From Hondaea fermentalgiana (taxonomy: Eukaryota > Sar > Bigyra > Thraustochytrida > Thraustochytriidae): 42,594 nt of DNA. The notes under the pieces were generated by a model. That model saw nothing but the letters and a program-made list of their open reading frames with translations, made no database searches and was not told the origin of the DNA. Positions 27,719 through 36,669 of the stretch are shown piece by piece. A program made the position numbers and the translations under genes. The stretch covers positions 1 to 42,594 of the forward strand of contig NPFB01000154.1 in assembly GCA_014084085.1 (NCBI GenBank). The letters run 5' to 3'. Within the stretch, counting starts at the first letter, position 1. Every line of letters begins with the position of its first letter.

Positions 27719-30700
27719 CTACACACGCGCTCCGTCGACGATTTGGAGCACATGGACCCGCCCCGACTCATCGCCGGCAACAGCAATGTTTGCATCGGCG
27801 GCAACGGTCGTGATGTTCGTGTCGCTGGTGTACCCAATGCACCTACGCGAAGCGAGTGACATGTGAACGCCGTCAAACTGTGGAATAGGTGACGCCATGT
27901 GACGCCAAATCCTCGCCCTCTGACCGATGGGCATACCAGTGTTTAGACTGAAGCTGTACACCTTGCCGTGTTCGGTACTTGCAACGACAACGCCAGCATC
28001 CAGCACAAATACCTTGCGAATCGTCGTTCTCGGATGCTCCGGATCAGTGACGGGGATGCAACTCGTCTCCACAAAACTGTTTTCGGCGCGGTTCCAGATG
28101 CGCAATGTCTGGTCAAGTGATGCACTGGCAACCACGTTTTCACGCAGCGTGACCGAGGTCACTGGGCCGGCATGGCTGCTGAGAACTTGAATGACGCGCC
28201 GCGCCCTCACGTTCCACAATCGGATCGTAGAATCGTCACTGCCGGACGCAAGAGCGCCTCCATGGTGCGAGATGGAGTTCACGGGAGCGGTATGGCCCGT
28301 AAGCGTAAAAAGATGCTCATAAGGCGGCTTCAAGGACCACGCCCGGATGGTATTGTCGGCCGAGCCGGAATACGCACGCATCATGTCCAAGTCAAGACTG
28401 ACGGTGAGAATCGAGTCGGTATGCCCATTGAAGACAACCCGGATCCTCGCGTTCTCAGTGTTCCACATTCGCACGGTGTCGTCATCGGAACCTGAGATAA
28501 TGATATTGTCACGAAACGCGATGGCGTTGACGCAATCCTCGTGGCCTTGAAGAACTTCAAGTTGGGCGCCAGTTTCCGCGTCCCACGTACGTAACGTGGC
28601 GTCGGCGCTTGCAGAGACGATCGTCGTGCCCGATATTTTGATCTTGGTGACCTCATCTCTGTGACGCTGCGCATCCCGCGTGAAGATCGTGCTGTCTTTG
28701 AAATTCCACACCTTGAGCGTCGTGTCATCACTTGAGCTGATAACAACATCTCCCTTGAGGGTAAGCGCGCGAACAACATTCGTATGGCCCCGCATGAGGC
28801 GAATGTGCGTTTGCTCGCCAATGTCCCAGATGTGCACGTACTTGTCATCTCCGCCTGACACAAGCGTATCGCCCTGCAGCGCCAGACAGCGCACGGCGGC
28901 TCCCCTGTGCGCATCTCGAAATGAAAAGACTTCGTCTCTCGTGCTGGCATCAAAGATGACAATGTCTCCAGCAAGCGAGCCGAGGGCCACGGTACTGTCA
29001 GGAGTCGCCAGATCGATCGCCACGGCGAGCCACGCAGGGGTCTCTTTCGCAGCCACAGCAAGTGTCGCTAGCTCTTGGCCCTCAAAGGGGGACCAGATGA
29101 TTGCATTTCCATCATCTGAACACGACACGAGCACGGGATAATCACCAAAGGGCTCAAGCGGGGCGCAGGCAAAGTCATTGACTGCTGAGGTGTGGCCCTC
29201 GAGATTACGCAGCACATTGCCGGAAATAGCGTCCCACACGCGAATACCGCCGTCGGCCCCGCCAGAGGCAACGAGTGTGCGCATGGGCTGCTCAGCATTG
29301 GGACGGCTGCGTCGGCGGAGCATCTCGGGCCTCTGCAAGATGATGACACAGTTCACGGGCCCAGCATGCCCGAAGAGCCTATGTCTGAGTTGGCCCGTCT
29401 CCGCGTTCCACAGACACACCGTCCCATCGTTGTCACCGCTTGCGATTAGACGGTCAAGGATATACACGGACTGCACGGGAGCGTCGTGACCTTCCATGAG
29501 GAGCTGCTCTTGCCCGGTGTCAGCGCTCCAGGTACGGATGGTATGGTCGTCCGAGCCCGACACGATGATGTCCAAGGCGTTGCTCACGGCCCGAACTGGT
29601 GCCGTGTGGTCACGAAGCGTCTTGCGTAACGCTGCGTTCGCGCGAATAAGGACGGGTCGTACGGGCCGCAGCCACGCCTTATTGTGTGGGGCCCAGTTGT
29701 CGCGAATGGAGGCTACGATGGGGTGTTGATCGTCAGTGATCCTTCCCAGGAGCTGTGAAGCGAGCTCACGGGGATCCTGAATGAGCGCCTCGCCTCCCTT
29801 TTCAATGGCACGTATCACGAGGTCGCTTTGAAAACGCATAGTGCTGCCATCACCGCCCCTGCCCCTGCCTCTGCCCTCACCGTTCGGTAAGGCCCCGCGA
29901 CGAGGCAGATAAAAGCGCTCAGCGTCAAGGACGAGATCGTAAAACGGAACAGCATGCTTGCCGAGCGCGCGCATAAGCCACGAAAAGTCCAGCAACAGAG
30001 GGGGCACTTCTTTAAACTGCTTGGACATGCACAAATGATAGAGGACATTCTGGTCGCCAAAGGGGTGATCGACGCTGAGACAAACCCGCGCCAGATTCAA
30101 GTGACCGTCCAGGGGTCTTACGTATAGTTCCGAGGCGCGTTCCCTCGACGTGAGGAAATCTACCATGCTCTTATGCACGAAGCCGATCTCGTCGTCGCCC
30201 ACGTAGAGAAGTTGACGTGCGCGATCCAGTAATTCGTCGACTCTGTCCTCGTCAGTGACTCTGTCCTCGTCAGCTTCATCTTCGCCCTCCTCTTGCGGAA
30301 GCGTCGAAAGAAGCGTCGAAAGAAGCTCCAGGGGAATAGGACTTCGTGAGACGGCCATGGATCCCAGCAAGACTGTGTAGAGCTTACGATTGCCGTCCAG
30401 CGCGCTATCGAGAAATCGAGAAAAGTTCTCCGTGTACATGCCATCAAGGCCGTCCGGAAATCGGTTCGTTTCCTCCCTAATCTGATCCAAGGAGACCGAA
30501 CCAAGCTCCAGTTGGCTGAGCACCTCGCGGAGGAAGCTCGCATAAAGAAAGAGCCCTTCGGACCGCTCTGCCATGATCTCCGCGGCCTCGTCGAGTTCGT
30601 TTGGGTTGTGCATATATGGTTTGAGTTCAACCTTCATGTACAACTTCATATCCTGCTCGTTCTCCGCGTCGCTCGTGCTCACCTCGTATGGATGAAAACG

Positions 30701-32356
30701 CTGCAGGCGGTACGGAATAATGGAGGCCGGGCGAGAGGAAATAATGAGGCCGAGCCACCGTGGCGTGTTTTCGAGCCACCGGGTCTGTAGCAGCTGCAAG
30801 AAAAGGGTTCGTTGGTCCTTTTTCGCCTCGTCAAGACCGTCGATGATAAGAACGATGCGCTCTGTTGGCATGGGCATGATTTGAGAGCAAGGATTGGCGA
30901 TAAGTGTCATAAATAACGCGTTGAGATCGAGTACGTCGCGATCGAGTTCCTGGGCGTCGAGGGTGCTGAGATTTTCCCGCATGCCAGGAATGACGTCCGC
31001 AAGCTGATTGGCCAAAGAGTAGAGGCACGTGCGCACCGAGGAGGCCTGATCGTCATCGTGCTTGAAGAAGTGCACTCCGCCCACCAGAATGACGCGGCGC
31101 TCGGCATAGTATTCGCTTTCGTCTTCGCTCTCGCTGTCGCCATCACGGATGGAGCGAAGGCCGGGCATGCCTCGCGAGCTGGCCCTACGCATGGCAGCGC
31201 CGAGGGAGGCGCGAAGGTTGCGACCTTTACTGGACGAGCGCCTTGTCGAGCTCGCTCCGCTTTTGCTAGGGCGCGACTGCGTCTCGGACCCAATCAGAGA
31301 ACGCGTGCTTGTCATGAATGCAGATGGCCGGCGCACGCCGGTCTCCACATCAGGAGCAACGAGCAGACCACCGAGGTAGCACAGCCAAGCCATGATGACG
31401 GACTTGCCGTACCCGGCGGGGGCGAAAAGCACGAAGATTCGGTTTCGCATCCACGCCTCTCGCTCTTGGACGTACCAGTCGGCAATACGCTCAATGATCC
31501 AGTCGCGCGTATTCTTGACATAATTGGCCGCCTTGTTGCGGACCATGAGGTACGGGTCAAAACCGTAGTCGAGAGGAAAGACGGCGCCGCCCTTGCGAGT
31601 CCTCACCTCACCTGTCGCCTTGTTGCGGAGCATGGTCGCGAGCGTGAAGGCTTTTTCACGAACGATCTCGTCGGAGAACAGATTAATGTGAACCTCCTCT
31701 CCCAGCACGACGCTGAGGCGCCCGGTCCAGAAGCGTCGATCCGGGACTGCGGTTTCCATGATGGCGGGGACGATGCGGTTGGGCATCTGATGCGCCGCGT
31801 GCAGGAGTTCACGCCAGCAGTTGTCGCTGCGATCGTCGCTGTTCACCTTGGTCATGTATTGGACGGTGATGAGCGGGAGAAAGACGTCTGATTTCTCGAT
31901 GCTGCGGGCGATCCAGCTGAGCAGCTCGCCCTCGGCGTTGTACTGATCCAGAATTACGTCGAATGTGGTTCCATCTTCCAGCCTTATTTCGGCTAGCATG
32001 TTGGCCACGACGGTCGCTCTCTCTCTCATCGTGCGGCCCTCTTCATCATCCTGCCACGTGTACGAGACGAACACCGTCAGTCTCCGCGCGCGGCCTCCTC
32101 GCCGGCTGCGTCTCCGCTGCGCACGCGCGAGTCGCTGTTCGCGTCGCTGTTCGCCGCCGCGTCCCAGCTGCTCCGGGGTCGTGTCTCCTTCCTCTTCCTC
32201 CTCCTCCTCCTGCAGGTGCTCATCTTCCTGCAGCTGCTGCAGCTGCTGCTGCTGCTGCTGCTGCTGCTGCGCCTCCCTGTTCGCCCTCGCTGTGCCCATC
32301 AGGCCACCTCCCTGCGCCTGTTTCGTCGCGCGGCGGCTGCGTCGCCGTGTCCACAT
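27719..32356 (-). CDS. TIR-NACHT-WD40 STAND protein (NLR-like sensor)
   Basis: This is a 1545-residue single exon. Residues 1-92 are low complexity (poly-Gln, poly-Glu, Arg-rich). A TIR domain follows (about 93-245): RLTVFVSYTWQDD is the first strand, and NCWRELLHA (about 179-187) matches the TIR helix that carries the catalytic Glu in NAD-cleaving members, here Glu183. The NTPase has Walker A APAGYGKS (312-319) and Walker B IVLIIDGLDE (501-510), as in NACHT. An insertion of roughly 90 Ser/Arg-rich residues lies between Walker A and the HFFKHDD motif. Then a helical arm runs to about 900. From about 909 to the end I count 14 WD40-type blades, enough for two seven-bladed propellers. By analogy with APAF1 and fungal NWD proteins, the propellers sense a ligand and the NTPase oligomerises to activate the TIR effector. 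The ATG at 32356 is the first in frame. Confidence 0.92.
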   Translation of the reverse strand: MWTRRRSRRATKQAQGGGLMGTARANREAQQQQQQQQQLQQLQEDEHLQEEEEEEEGDTTPEQLGRGGEQRREQRLARAQRRRSRRGGRARRLTVFVSYTWQDDEEGRTMRERATVVANMLAEIRLEDGTTFDVILDQYNAEGELLSWIARSIEKSDVFLPLITVQYMTKVNSDDRSDNCWRELLHAAHQMPNRIVPAIMETAVPDRRFWTGRLSVVLGEEVHINLFSDEIVREKAFTLATMLRNKATGEVRTRKGGAVFPLDYGFDPYLMVRNKAANYVKNTRDWIIERIADWYVQEREAWMRNRIFVLFAPAGYGKSVIMAWLCYLGGLLVAPDVETGVRRPSAFMTSTRSLIGSETQSRPSKSGASSTRRSSSKGRNLRASLGAAMRRASSRGMPGLRSIRDGDSESEDESEYYAERRVILVGGVHFFKHDDDQASSVRTCLYSLANQLADVIPGMRENLSTLDAQELDRDVLDLNALFMTLIANPCSQIMPMPTERIVLIIDGLDEAKKDQRTLFLQLLQTRWLENTPRWLGLIISSRPASIIPYRLQRFHPYEVSTSDAENEQDMKLYMKVELKPYMHNPNELDEAAEIMAERSEGLFLYASFLREVLSQLELGSVSLDQIREETNRFPDGLDGMYTENFSRFLDSALDGNRKLYTVLLGSMAVSRSPIPLELLSTLLSTLPQEEGEDEADEDRVTDEDRVDELLDRARQLLYVGDDEIGFVHKSMVDFLTSRERASELYVRPLDGHLNLARVCLSVDHPFGDQNVLYHLCMSKQFKEVPPLLLDFSWLMRALGKHAVPFYDLVLDAERFYLPRRGALPNGEGRGRGRGGDGSTMRFQSDLVIRAIEKGGEALIQDPRELASQLLGRITDDQHPIVASIRDNWAPHNKAWLRPVRPVLIRANAALRKTLRDHTAPVRAVSNALDIIVSGSDDHTIRTWSADTGQEQLLMEGHDAPVQSVYILDRLIASGDNDGTVCLWNAETGQLRHRLFGHAGPVNCVIILQRPEMLRRRSRPNAEQPMRTLVASGGADGGIRVWDAISGNVLRNLEGHTSAVNDFACAPLEPFGDYPVLVSCSDDGNAIIWSPFEGQELATLAVAAKETPAWLAVAIDLATPDSTVALGSLAGDIVIFDASTRDEVFSFRDAHRGAAVRCLALQGDTLVSGGDDKYVHIWDIGEQTHIRLMRGHTNVVRALTLKGDVVISSSDDTTLKVWNFKDSTIFTRDAQRHRDEVTKIKISGTTIVSASADATLRTWDAETGAQLEVLQGHEDCVNAIAFRDNIIISGSDDDTVRMWNTENARIRVVFNGHTDSILTVSLDLDMMRAYSGSADNTIRAWSLKPPYEHLFTLTGHTAPVNSISHHGGALASGSDDSTIRLWNVRARRVIQVLSSHAGPVTSVTLRENVVASASLDQTLRIWNRAENSFVETSCIPVTDPEHPRTTIRKVFVLDAGVVVASTEHGKVYSFSLNTGMPIGQRARIWRHMASPIPQFDGVHMSLASRRCIGYTSDTNITTVAADANIAVAGDESGRVHVLQIVDGARV
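32230..32270 (-). repeat. CAG repeat encoding poly-Gln at the N-terminus of the TIR-NACHT-WD40 protein
   Basis: (CTG)n on the plus strand reads as (CAG)n on the coding strand and gives nine consecutive Gln followed by a mixed Gln/Leu stretch. Its length is probably variable between strains. Confidence 0.85.
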
Positions 32357-33724
32357 CGTCTCGTCTTCTCCTCCTCCTTCTCCTTCTTGTCCTCCTTCTC
32401 CTTCGCCGCGTTGAGGGTCTGCTCGGCTCAGCCGGCACGACGCGGACGCGCGATCCTTCTCCTTCGTTCGTGATCTGCGGATTCGCCCGCGGGACTTGCT
32501 CGAGCCTCCATGTTCTGCAGCTCGCTGCTTCTCCTCCAGCTTACGAACCTATTTCGCACCAACTTACGAACCTACTTACGCGGACGCTCGCGCGCACACA
32601 CTCACTCACCCATCCATCCCGAAATCAAACGCACGGAGGAACGATCGACCCATCGAACGGACGGACTCTGCGCCGCGACCCGCGACCCGTGCCGCTCGTC
32701 GCGTCCGCGTCCGCGACGCGCGGCGCGTGCAGGTCTGCGGCACGTGCAGCCTGCTCAGTCATCTTCCCCTCTCTTCCTACCCTCCCCTCCGAGTCCTCCC
32801 TGGCCCGGCCCGGCCCGGCCCGGCCCAGCCCAGCCGAATCTGCGCTCGCCGCCGCGCGGCGTCTGCCTCTGCGCGCGTGGGAACCGCGCGCGCGTCTCTC
32901 CGCGGCGCGCGGGGCCTCTCCGCGAGACCAAGCTGGCGCCGCGGGTGCCCCGCCATCCATCCATCCATCAATCCATCCATCCATCCATCCATTCCTTGCC
33001 CCAGTGGCCCACGGACCGCGGCGCTCGCAGCCCTGCACGCGCCGACTGCTGCTGCTGCTGCTCGAGGCCGCCGGAGAGAGAGCGCCGTGGAGTATCACGA
33101 TTTCCGCGCGGAGCGGACGAGCGCGCTCGGGAACCTGTGTCTCCGGAGACCGTCACGAGAGAGGTGGAGTGGCCAGCGCCGATGATTGTGTCAGGTGTGC
33201 GTTTGTTTGGACGCTGGATGGTCACATCTTGAGGTGGTTCCCACGCGAGGCGCGTGGTGCGAACCGGAGCCGGGACCGCGGCCTGGCTGACAGTGAGTGA
33301 GAGTGAGCCTCGCCGCGAATCCGTCGCGGTGGCCGCGACCGCGCCTCGTTCCGCCGCGCCGGGTTCCCGGAGCTCGCTCGCCACGCACGGTTGGCCGAAG
33401 CTCGCCTCCCAGGATCGTAGTTTGTGCATGACCATCTCGGTCAGCGCCTCATTTTGGATGGCATCCAAGCAGCCAAACCCGCGAGCGGCAAGCGACAAGA
33501 CCGCCCGCGCGGCGTCTTCACCAGAACCAGCCCGCGGCCTCTCGCCTGCTCCGCATTGCAGGCGGTCTCGGCATGCTCAGCCTGCTGCCTCTGCCGGCCT
33601 GCGGCGTGGACCTGGCTGGGCTCCTTTCCCGCCCTGCTTGACGAAGGACGGTTGCAACGCGACGGAGCCCGAGCAGGCAGGCGCGCAAAGCAGGAGCAGG
33701 CGCGAGGCCCTCGCGGCGAGGACG
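32357..33724. promoter_or_regulatory. Divergent upstream region of the TIR-NACHT-WD40 and APC15 genes
   Basis: The 1.37 kb region is GC-rich. It contains a (CCCGG)n run at about 32802-32835, a (CCAT)n run at 32953-32992 and a (CTG)4 run near 33048. Several open frames cross it on both strands but have only repeat composition. No gene was seen. Confidence 0.5.
32953..32992 (+). repeat. (CCAT)n microsatellite
   Basis: About ten tandem tetranucleotides with one interruption (CAAT). Confidence 0.9.
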
Positions 33725-34309
33725 ATGTTCCCGTCGCTGCTGCCCGCGACCATCGAGCCCGTGTGGTGCCCGGTGCTCGGCATGGACGAGGAGGACGCGC
33801 TCGCGCAGGTACGTGGCCAGGCGCGACCGCGCGCGCGAGAGAGGGAGAGAGGTCGGTCATCGAAATGAGATGAACTGACACGCCAAGCCGCCCGCCCCGG
33901 GCTTTGCGCGCGACAGGAGGAGTTCGCCTTCGAGCAGCAGTTGGCGGCCGTACGCCAGCAGCGAGGTCCTCAGCCCATCGGCGTCCGCCGCATGAAGCGC
34001 GGTGGTGGCGACGACGAGGAAGAAGACGAAGAAGACGAAGAAGAAGAAGACGACGACGACGACGCCGCCGAGCTCGAAGGCTCCGACATGTCCATGGAGG
34101 AGGAGGAGGAGGAAGAGGAAGATGAAGAAGAAGAAGAGGAGGAGGAAGAAGAGGAGGAAGGGTTTTCTGGCGTTGAGTTCCTTGCTAGCGAAGGCGAGGA
34201 CATGGGAACATCGGACCATGACATGGACGAGGTCTATGCACAACGACACTCCGCGAGGAGTGAAGAATCTGATTCTGACTCTGACGGCGAGGATTCGGGA
34301 CAATGGTAG
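33725..34309 (+). CDS. Anaphase-promoting complex subunit 15 (APC15/Mnd2 type)
   Basis: There are two exons, 33725-33808 and 33917-34309, with a 108-bp intron (gtacgt...cgacag). Joined they encode 158 residues. The start MFPSLLP...EPVW matches the APC15 N-terminus (LFPSLFP...LW in animals). A Gln-rich helix then leads to QPIG, the same order as in animal APC15 (VPIGKP). The rest is a very acidic Glu/Asp tail, also typical. APC15 is a small subunit of the APC/C ubiquitin ligase that helps release the spindle-checkpoint complex from it. The second exon alone shows only an acidic frame; the first exon gives the identity. The acidic region is encoded by GAA/GAG/GAC repeats that may vary in length. 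Confidence 0.8.
33809..33916 (+). other. Intron of the APC15 gene
   Basis: The donor GTACGT follows the codon CAG and the acceptor CGACAG precedes GAG GAG. It is a phase 0 intron of 108 bp. Confidence 0.8.
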
Positions 34310-34592
34310 CGATCCCTCACTCTCACTGATCTTGTCATCCGCTCGCGATCCGCTTTCTATCCTTCTTCTCTTTCAAAAAATTCTTGAGGAAGAGACAGCC
34401 TTACAAGGAAAAATAATTGAAAGAGAAAAAAACAAAACACAAGCAGGCGCGCCTATTGCCTGCAATTTCGACTCCACCTTCGTCGCAACTGTCTACGCAC
34501 ATGGTGGACAAAGAAAAAAAGTGAAAGGAAAAGGAATGGAGAGAAAAGGCACGGTGCAAAGAGTTCCCTTTGATAAAATCAAGATCGATCTA

Positions 34593-35318
34593 TTATACAT
34601 GTACGACGGACTTTGTAAACTTGTAAATCCAAAGATCCAGGTCACTCTCCTCCGAAGCTCCCTCTGCAAGCGAATCTGACGTCCAGTTTGTCCACGTGAC
34701 GCGCGCCCACGGGACGTCCGCAAGCGTGACAGCATCTCTGACACCCGGATCCACGGTTGAAACCTGCAAATACAAGCCCCCAGGTCGCAAAAGTCGATGA
34801 ATGCCTTGGAGAAAACGCCCAACCTCGGCGTCGCCTGCGAACTCGACGGCATCAAGGGTGCCCTTGTCGATACACAGGTCAAAGGTCTCTGACGCCAGCT
34901 TTGAGTCGAGCACATCGTCTTGTACAAATTTGCTACGCGCAAGCACTTCTGGCTCATATTTCGCAGCTCCTTGGCTCTGCAGGCCCTCGACAGCTGCAGC
35001 GCTCGTGTCCACGTTTGTGACGTGGACATGCGGAAAAAGCTGAGCCGTGCGGAACCCAAGCTCACTCAGACCGCAGCCCACGTGAAGGCACGCCACACTC
35101 TCCAGCACAGAGAGGCCTGGCTCCTGCCGGAGGGCCGCCTCGACTGCGCCGACGACACCATCTGCGCCCGCGAACCACTCGCGTGGTGCCCGGCCGCTGC
35201 GATACTTTGCGTCCCAGAACGCGGGACTTCCAAAGTCGCGCGTGCTGCTGCTCAGCCCGCGACTCCTCGCTGCGCGGGCCACGCGTCGTGCGTGCTCGTG
35301 CGCACGGCCGCGCAACAT
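34593..35318 (-). CDS. Seven-beta-strand lysine methyltransferase, METTL13/CSKMT-like, probably mitochondrial
   Basis: This is 241 residues from the ATG at 35318. The AdoMet site shows LHVGCGLSELG (motif I) and NVDTS at the acidic end of strand beta 2. FDLCIDKGTLDAV is the DKGT(L/W)DA motif of the METTL13/EEF1AKNMT and CSKMT group, and FWDAKYRS...EWF near the N-terminus fits the same group. RPGGLYLQVS is the later strand. Members methylate lysines of elongation factor 1A or of mitochondrial citrate synthase. The first 25 residues are Arg/Ala/His-rich without acids, a good mitochondrial presequence, so citrate synthase is the more natural guess. It is divergent from the hydrolase-fold gene, with 166 bp between start codons. 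Confidence 0.82.
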   Translation of the reverse strand: MLRGRAHEHARRVARAARSRGLSSSTRDFGSPAFWDAKYRSGRAPREWFAGADGVVGAVEAALRQEPGLSVLESVACLHVGCGLSELGFRTAQLFPHVHVTNVDTSAAAVEGLQSQGAAKYEPEVLARSKFVQDDVLDSKLASETFDLCIDKGTLDAVEFAGDAEVGRFLQGIHRLLRPGGLYLQVSTVDPGVRDAVTLADVPWARVTWTNWTSDSLAEGASEESDLDLWIYKFTKSVVHV

Positions 35319-35484
35319 CTCTCGCACGAGACTTGCCTCTTTGCATCCAGCAGCCAAGCAAGCACGTCGCAAGTAGGCCTACTGACTGTAAAGTGGTGAC
35401 CCGAATGGCCTTGCACAGCACGTGCACGCGTATACACTGCAGGTTGCAAACCTCTCTCGCAGCACAGGTCGTCGCGCGAGAATC
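35319..35484. promoter_or_regulatory. Short bidirectional promoter region
   Basis: Only 166 bp separate the start codons of the methyltransferase (-) and the hydrolase-fold gene (+), so they may share a bidirectional promoter. Confidence 0.5.
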
Positions 35485-36669
35485 ATGGGCGCGGTGGAGG
35501 CGGCGCTCGGCGCCCACCTTGCGCACGAGGACGTGCAGGACGCCGAGGTGGACGCCGACGTGGAGTCGTCGTTGTCAGTGCACTCGGCGGCGGAGGAGGG
35601 GCAAGGGCACGCTCGACTGTGCGAACGCGAGGGACAGCGCCTTGCGTACGTGGACGTCGGTTCTCCGGGCGTGCGCGGCGCTAGCAAGAGATTGTCAGCG
35701 CCTCGGATATCAACAAGGTCAACAAACAAGGGCGATACCGACCTCGAGGAGTCTGCCGCTGACCGTTCCAGCAATGCCGAGGTCAATCATGAAAATAACA
35801 ACGTTGCCAACGATGACGCCGACGACGACAACAACGCAAAGGCACAGGAAAGGAAAGAAGCAGAGGGAGAAGACCGTGAAGAAGATCAAGACGGTGAGCC
35901 TTTCACAGACCCTGTCCTACTCTTTATTCATGGCCTTGGCGTCACAGGAACTTTCATTTGGCGCAAGCAGATCGACATTCTCACGCAAGAATATGGTATG
36001 CGAGTGATTGCAGTTGACTTGCGCGGCCACGGCGCCTCTGTGCCGCTGGCTTACCACGTCGACACACTCTACGAACTTGTCGAGGACTGTATTGCAGTCT
36101 TAGATGACGCCAAGGTGAAAAAAGCCGTGTGGTGCGGTTCAGGTCTTGGCAGCCGCATCGCGCTTAGAGCCGGCCTTGCCTTTCCTGATCGTACCGCAGC
36201 TCTTGTTCTGCTAGGTTCCCAGGCCCGAGCCGCCACTTGGGGTGAGGTTGCCGTGAACAGTATCTTGTGCACCTTTGCTCAGCAGTGCGGATTCAACATG
36301 GTGCGCAATGTCTTGGAGCGCCAGCTCATCACCGCCGAATTCGAGACATCACATCCGGAAGAATCCACCGCCTTTAGGGAAAATGTGAATGCCCAGGATC
36401 CAGAAGCCATCTTGGCCATGGTGACGCCTCTTAACAAGCGGAGTGATATCTCAGAGGAACTGCAAGACCTCGATATTCCCACGCTCATTCTGCATGGCGA
36501 GATGGATCGCATTATTAGCTACACAGACGCCAAGGCCATGGCTGACACTCTGCCCGACACGGAGATTGTCGTACTTTCTGGCGTTGGCCACCTTCTCAGT
36601 CTCGAAGCTCCTCGAGACGTCGCCGAGGAGATTCATGGCTTTGTGGATGCACGACTGATCAGCTCATGA
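35485..36669 (+). CDS. Alpha/beta hydrolase-fold protein lacking the canonical nucleophile
   Basis: This is 394 residues from the ATG at 35485. The core fold is clear: LLFIHGLG (oxyanion HG, 149-150), VIAVDLRGHGAS, the nucleophile elbow, LILHGEMDRII (acid Asp) and LSGVGHLLSLEAP (His). It resembles 3-oxoadipate enol-lactonase or epoxide hydrolase-like proteins. At the elbow the sequence is CGSGLGSRIAL (217-227). Aligned to GxSxGG...AL, the nucleophile position is Gly220, with a Ser one place before it. About 80 residues of acidic, Asn-rich low complexity (about 62-140) are inserted between the first strands. The protein may be a non-catalytic member or use another residue. No transmembrane segment is visible. 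The substrate is unknown. Confidence 0.85.
   Translation: MGAVEAALGAHLAHEDVQDAEVDADVESSLSVHSAAEEGQGHARLCEREGQRLAYVDVGSPGVRGASKRLSAPRISTRSTNKGDTDLEESAADRSSNAEVNHENNNVANDDADDDNNAKAQERKEAEGEDREEDQDGEPFTDPVLLFIHGLGVTGTFIWRKQIDILTQEYGMRVIAVDLRGHGASVPLAYHVDTLYELVEDCIAVLDDAKVKKAVWCGSGLGSRIALRAGLAFPDRTAALVLLGSQARAATWGEVAVNSILCTFAQQCGFNMVRNVLERQLITAEFETSHPEESTAFRENVNAQDPEAILAMVTPLNKRSDISEELQDLDIPTLILHGEMDRIISYTDAKAMADTLPDTEIVVLSGVGHLLSLEAPRDVAEEIHGFVDARLISS

Noticed and set aside
31963..33300. 445-codon plus-strand frame upstream of and overlapping the TIR-NACHT-WD40 start
   Set aside because: The composition is repeat-driven (poly-Ala, poly-Leu, Ser/Arg), it overlaps a conserved gene antisense and it has no domain.
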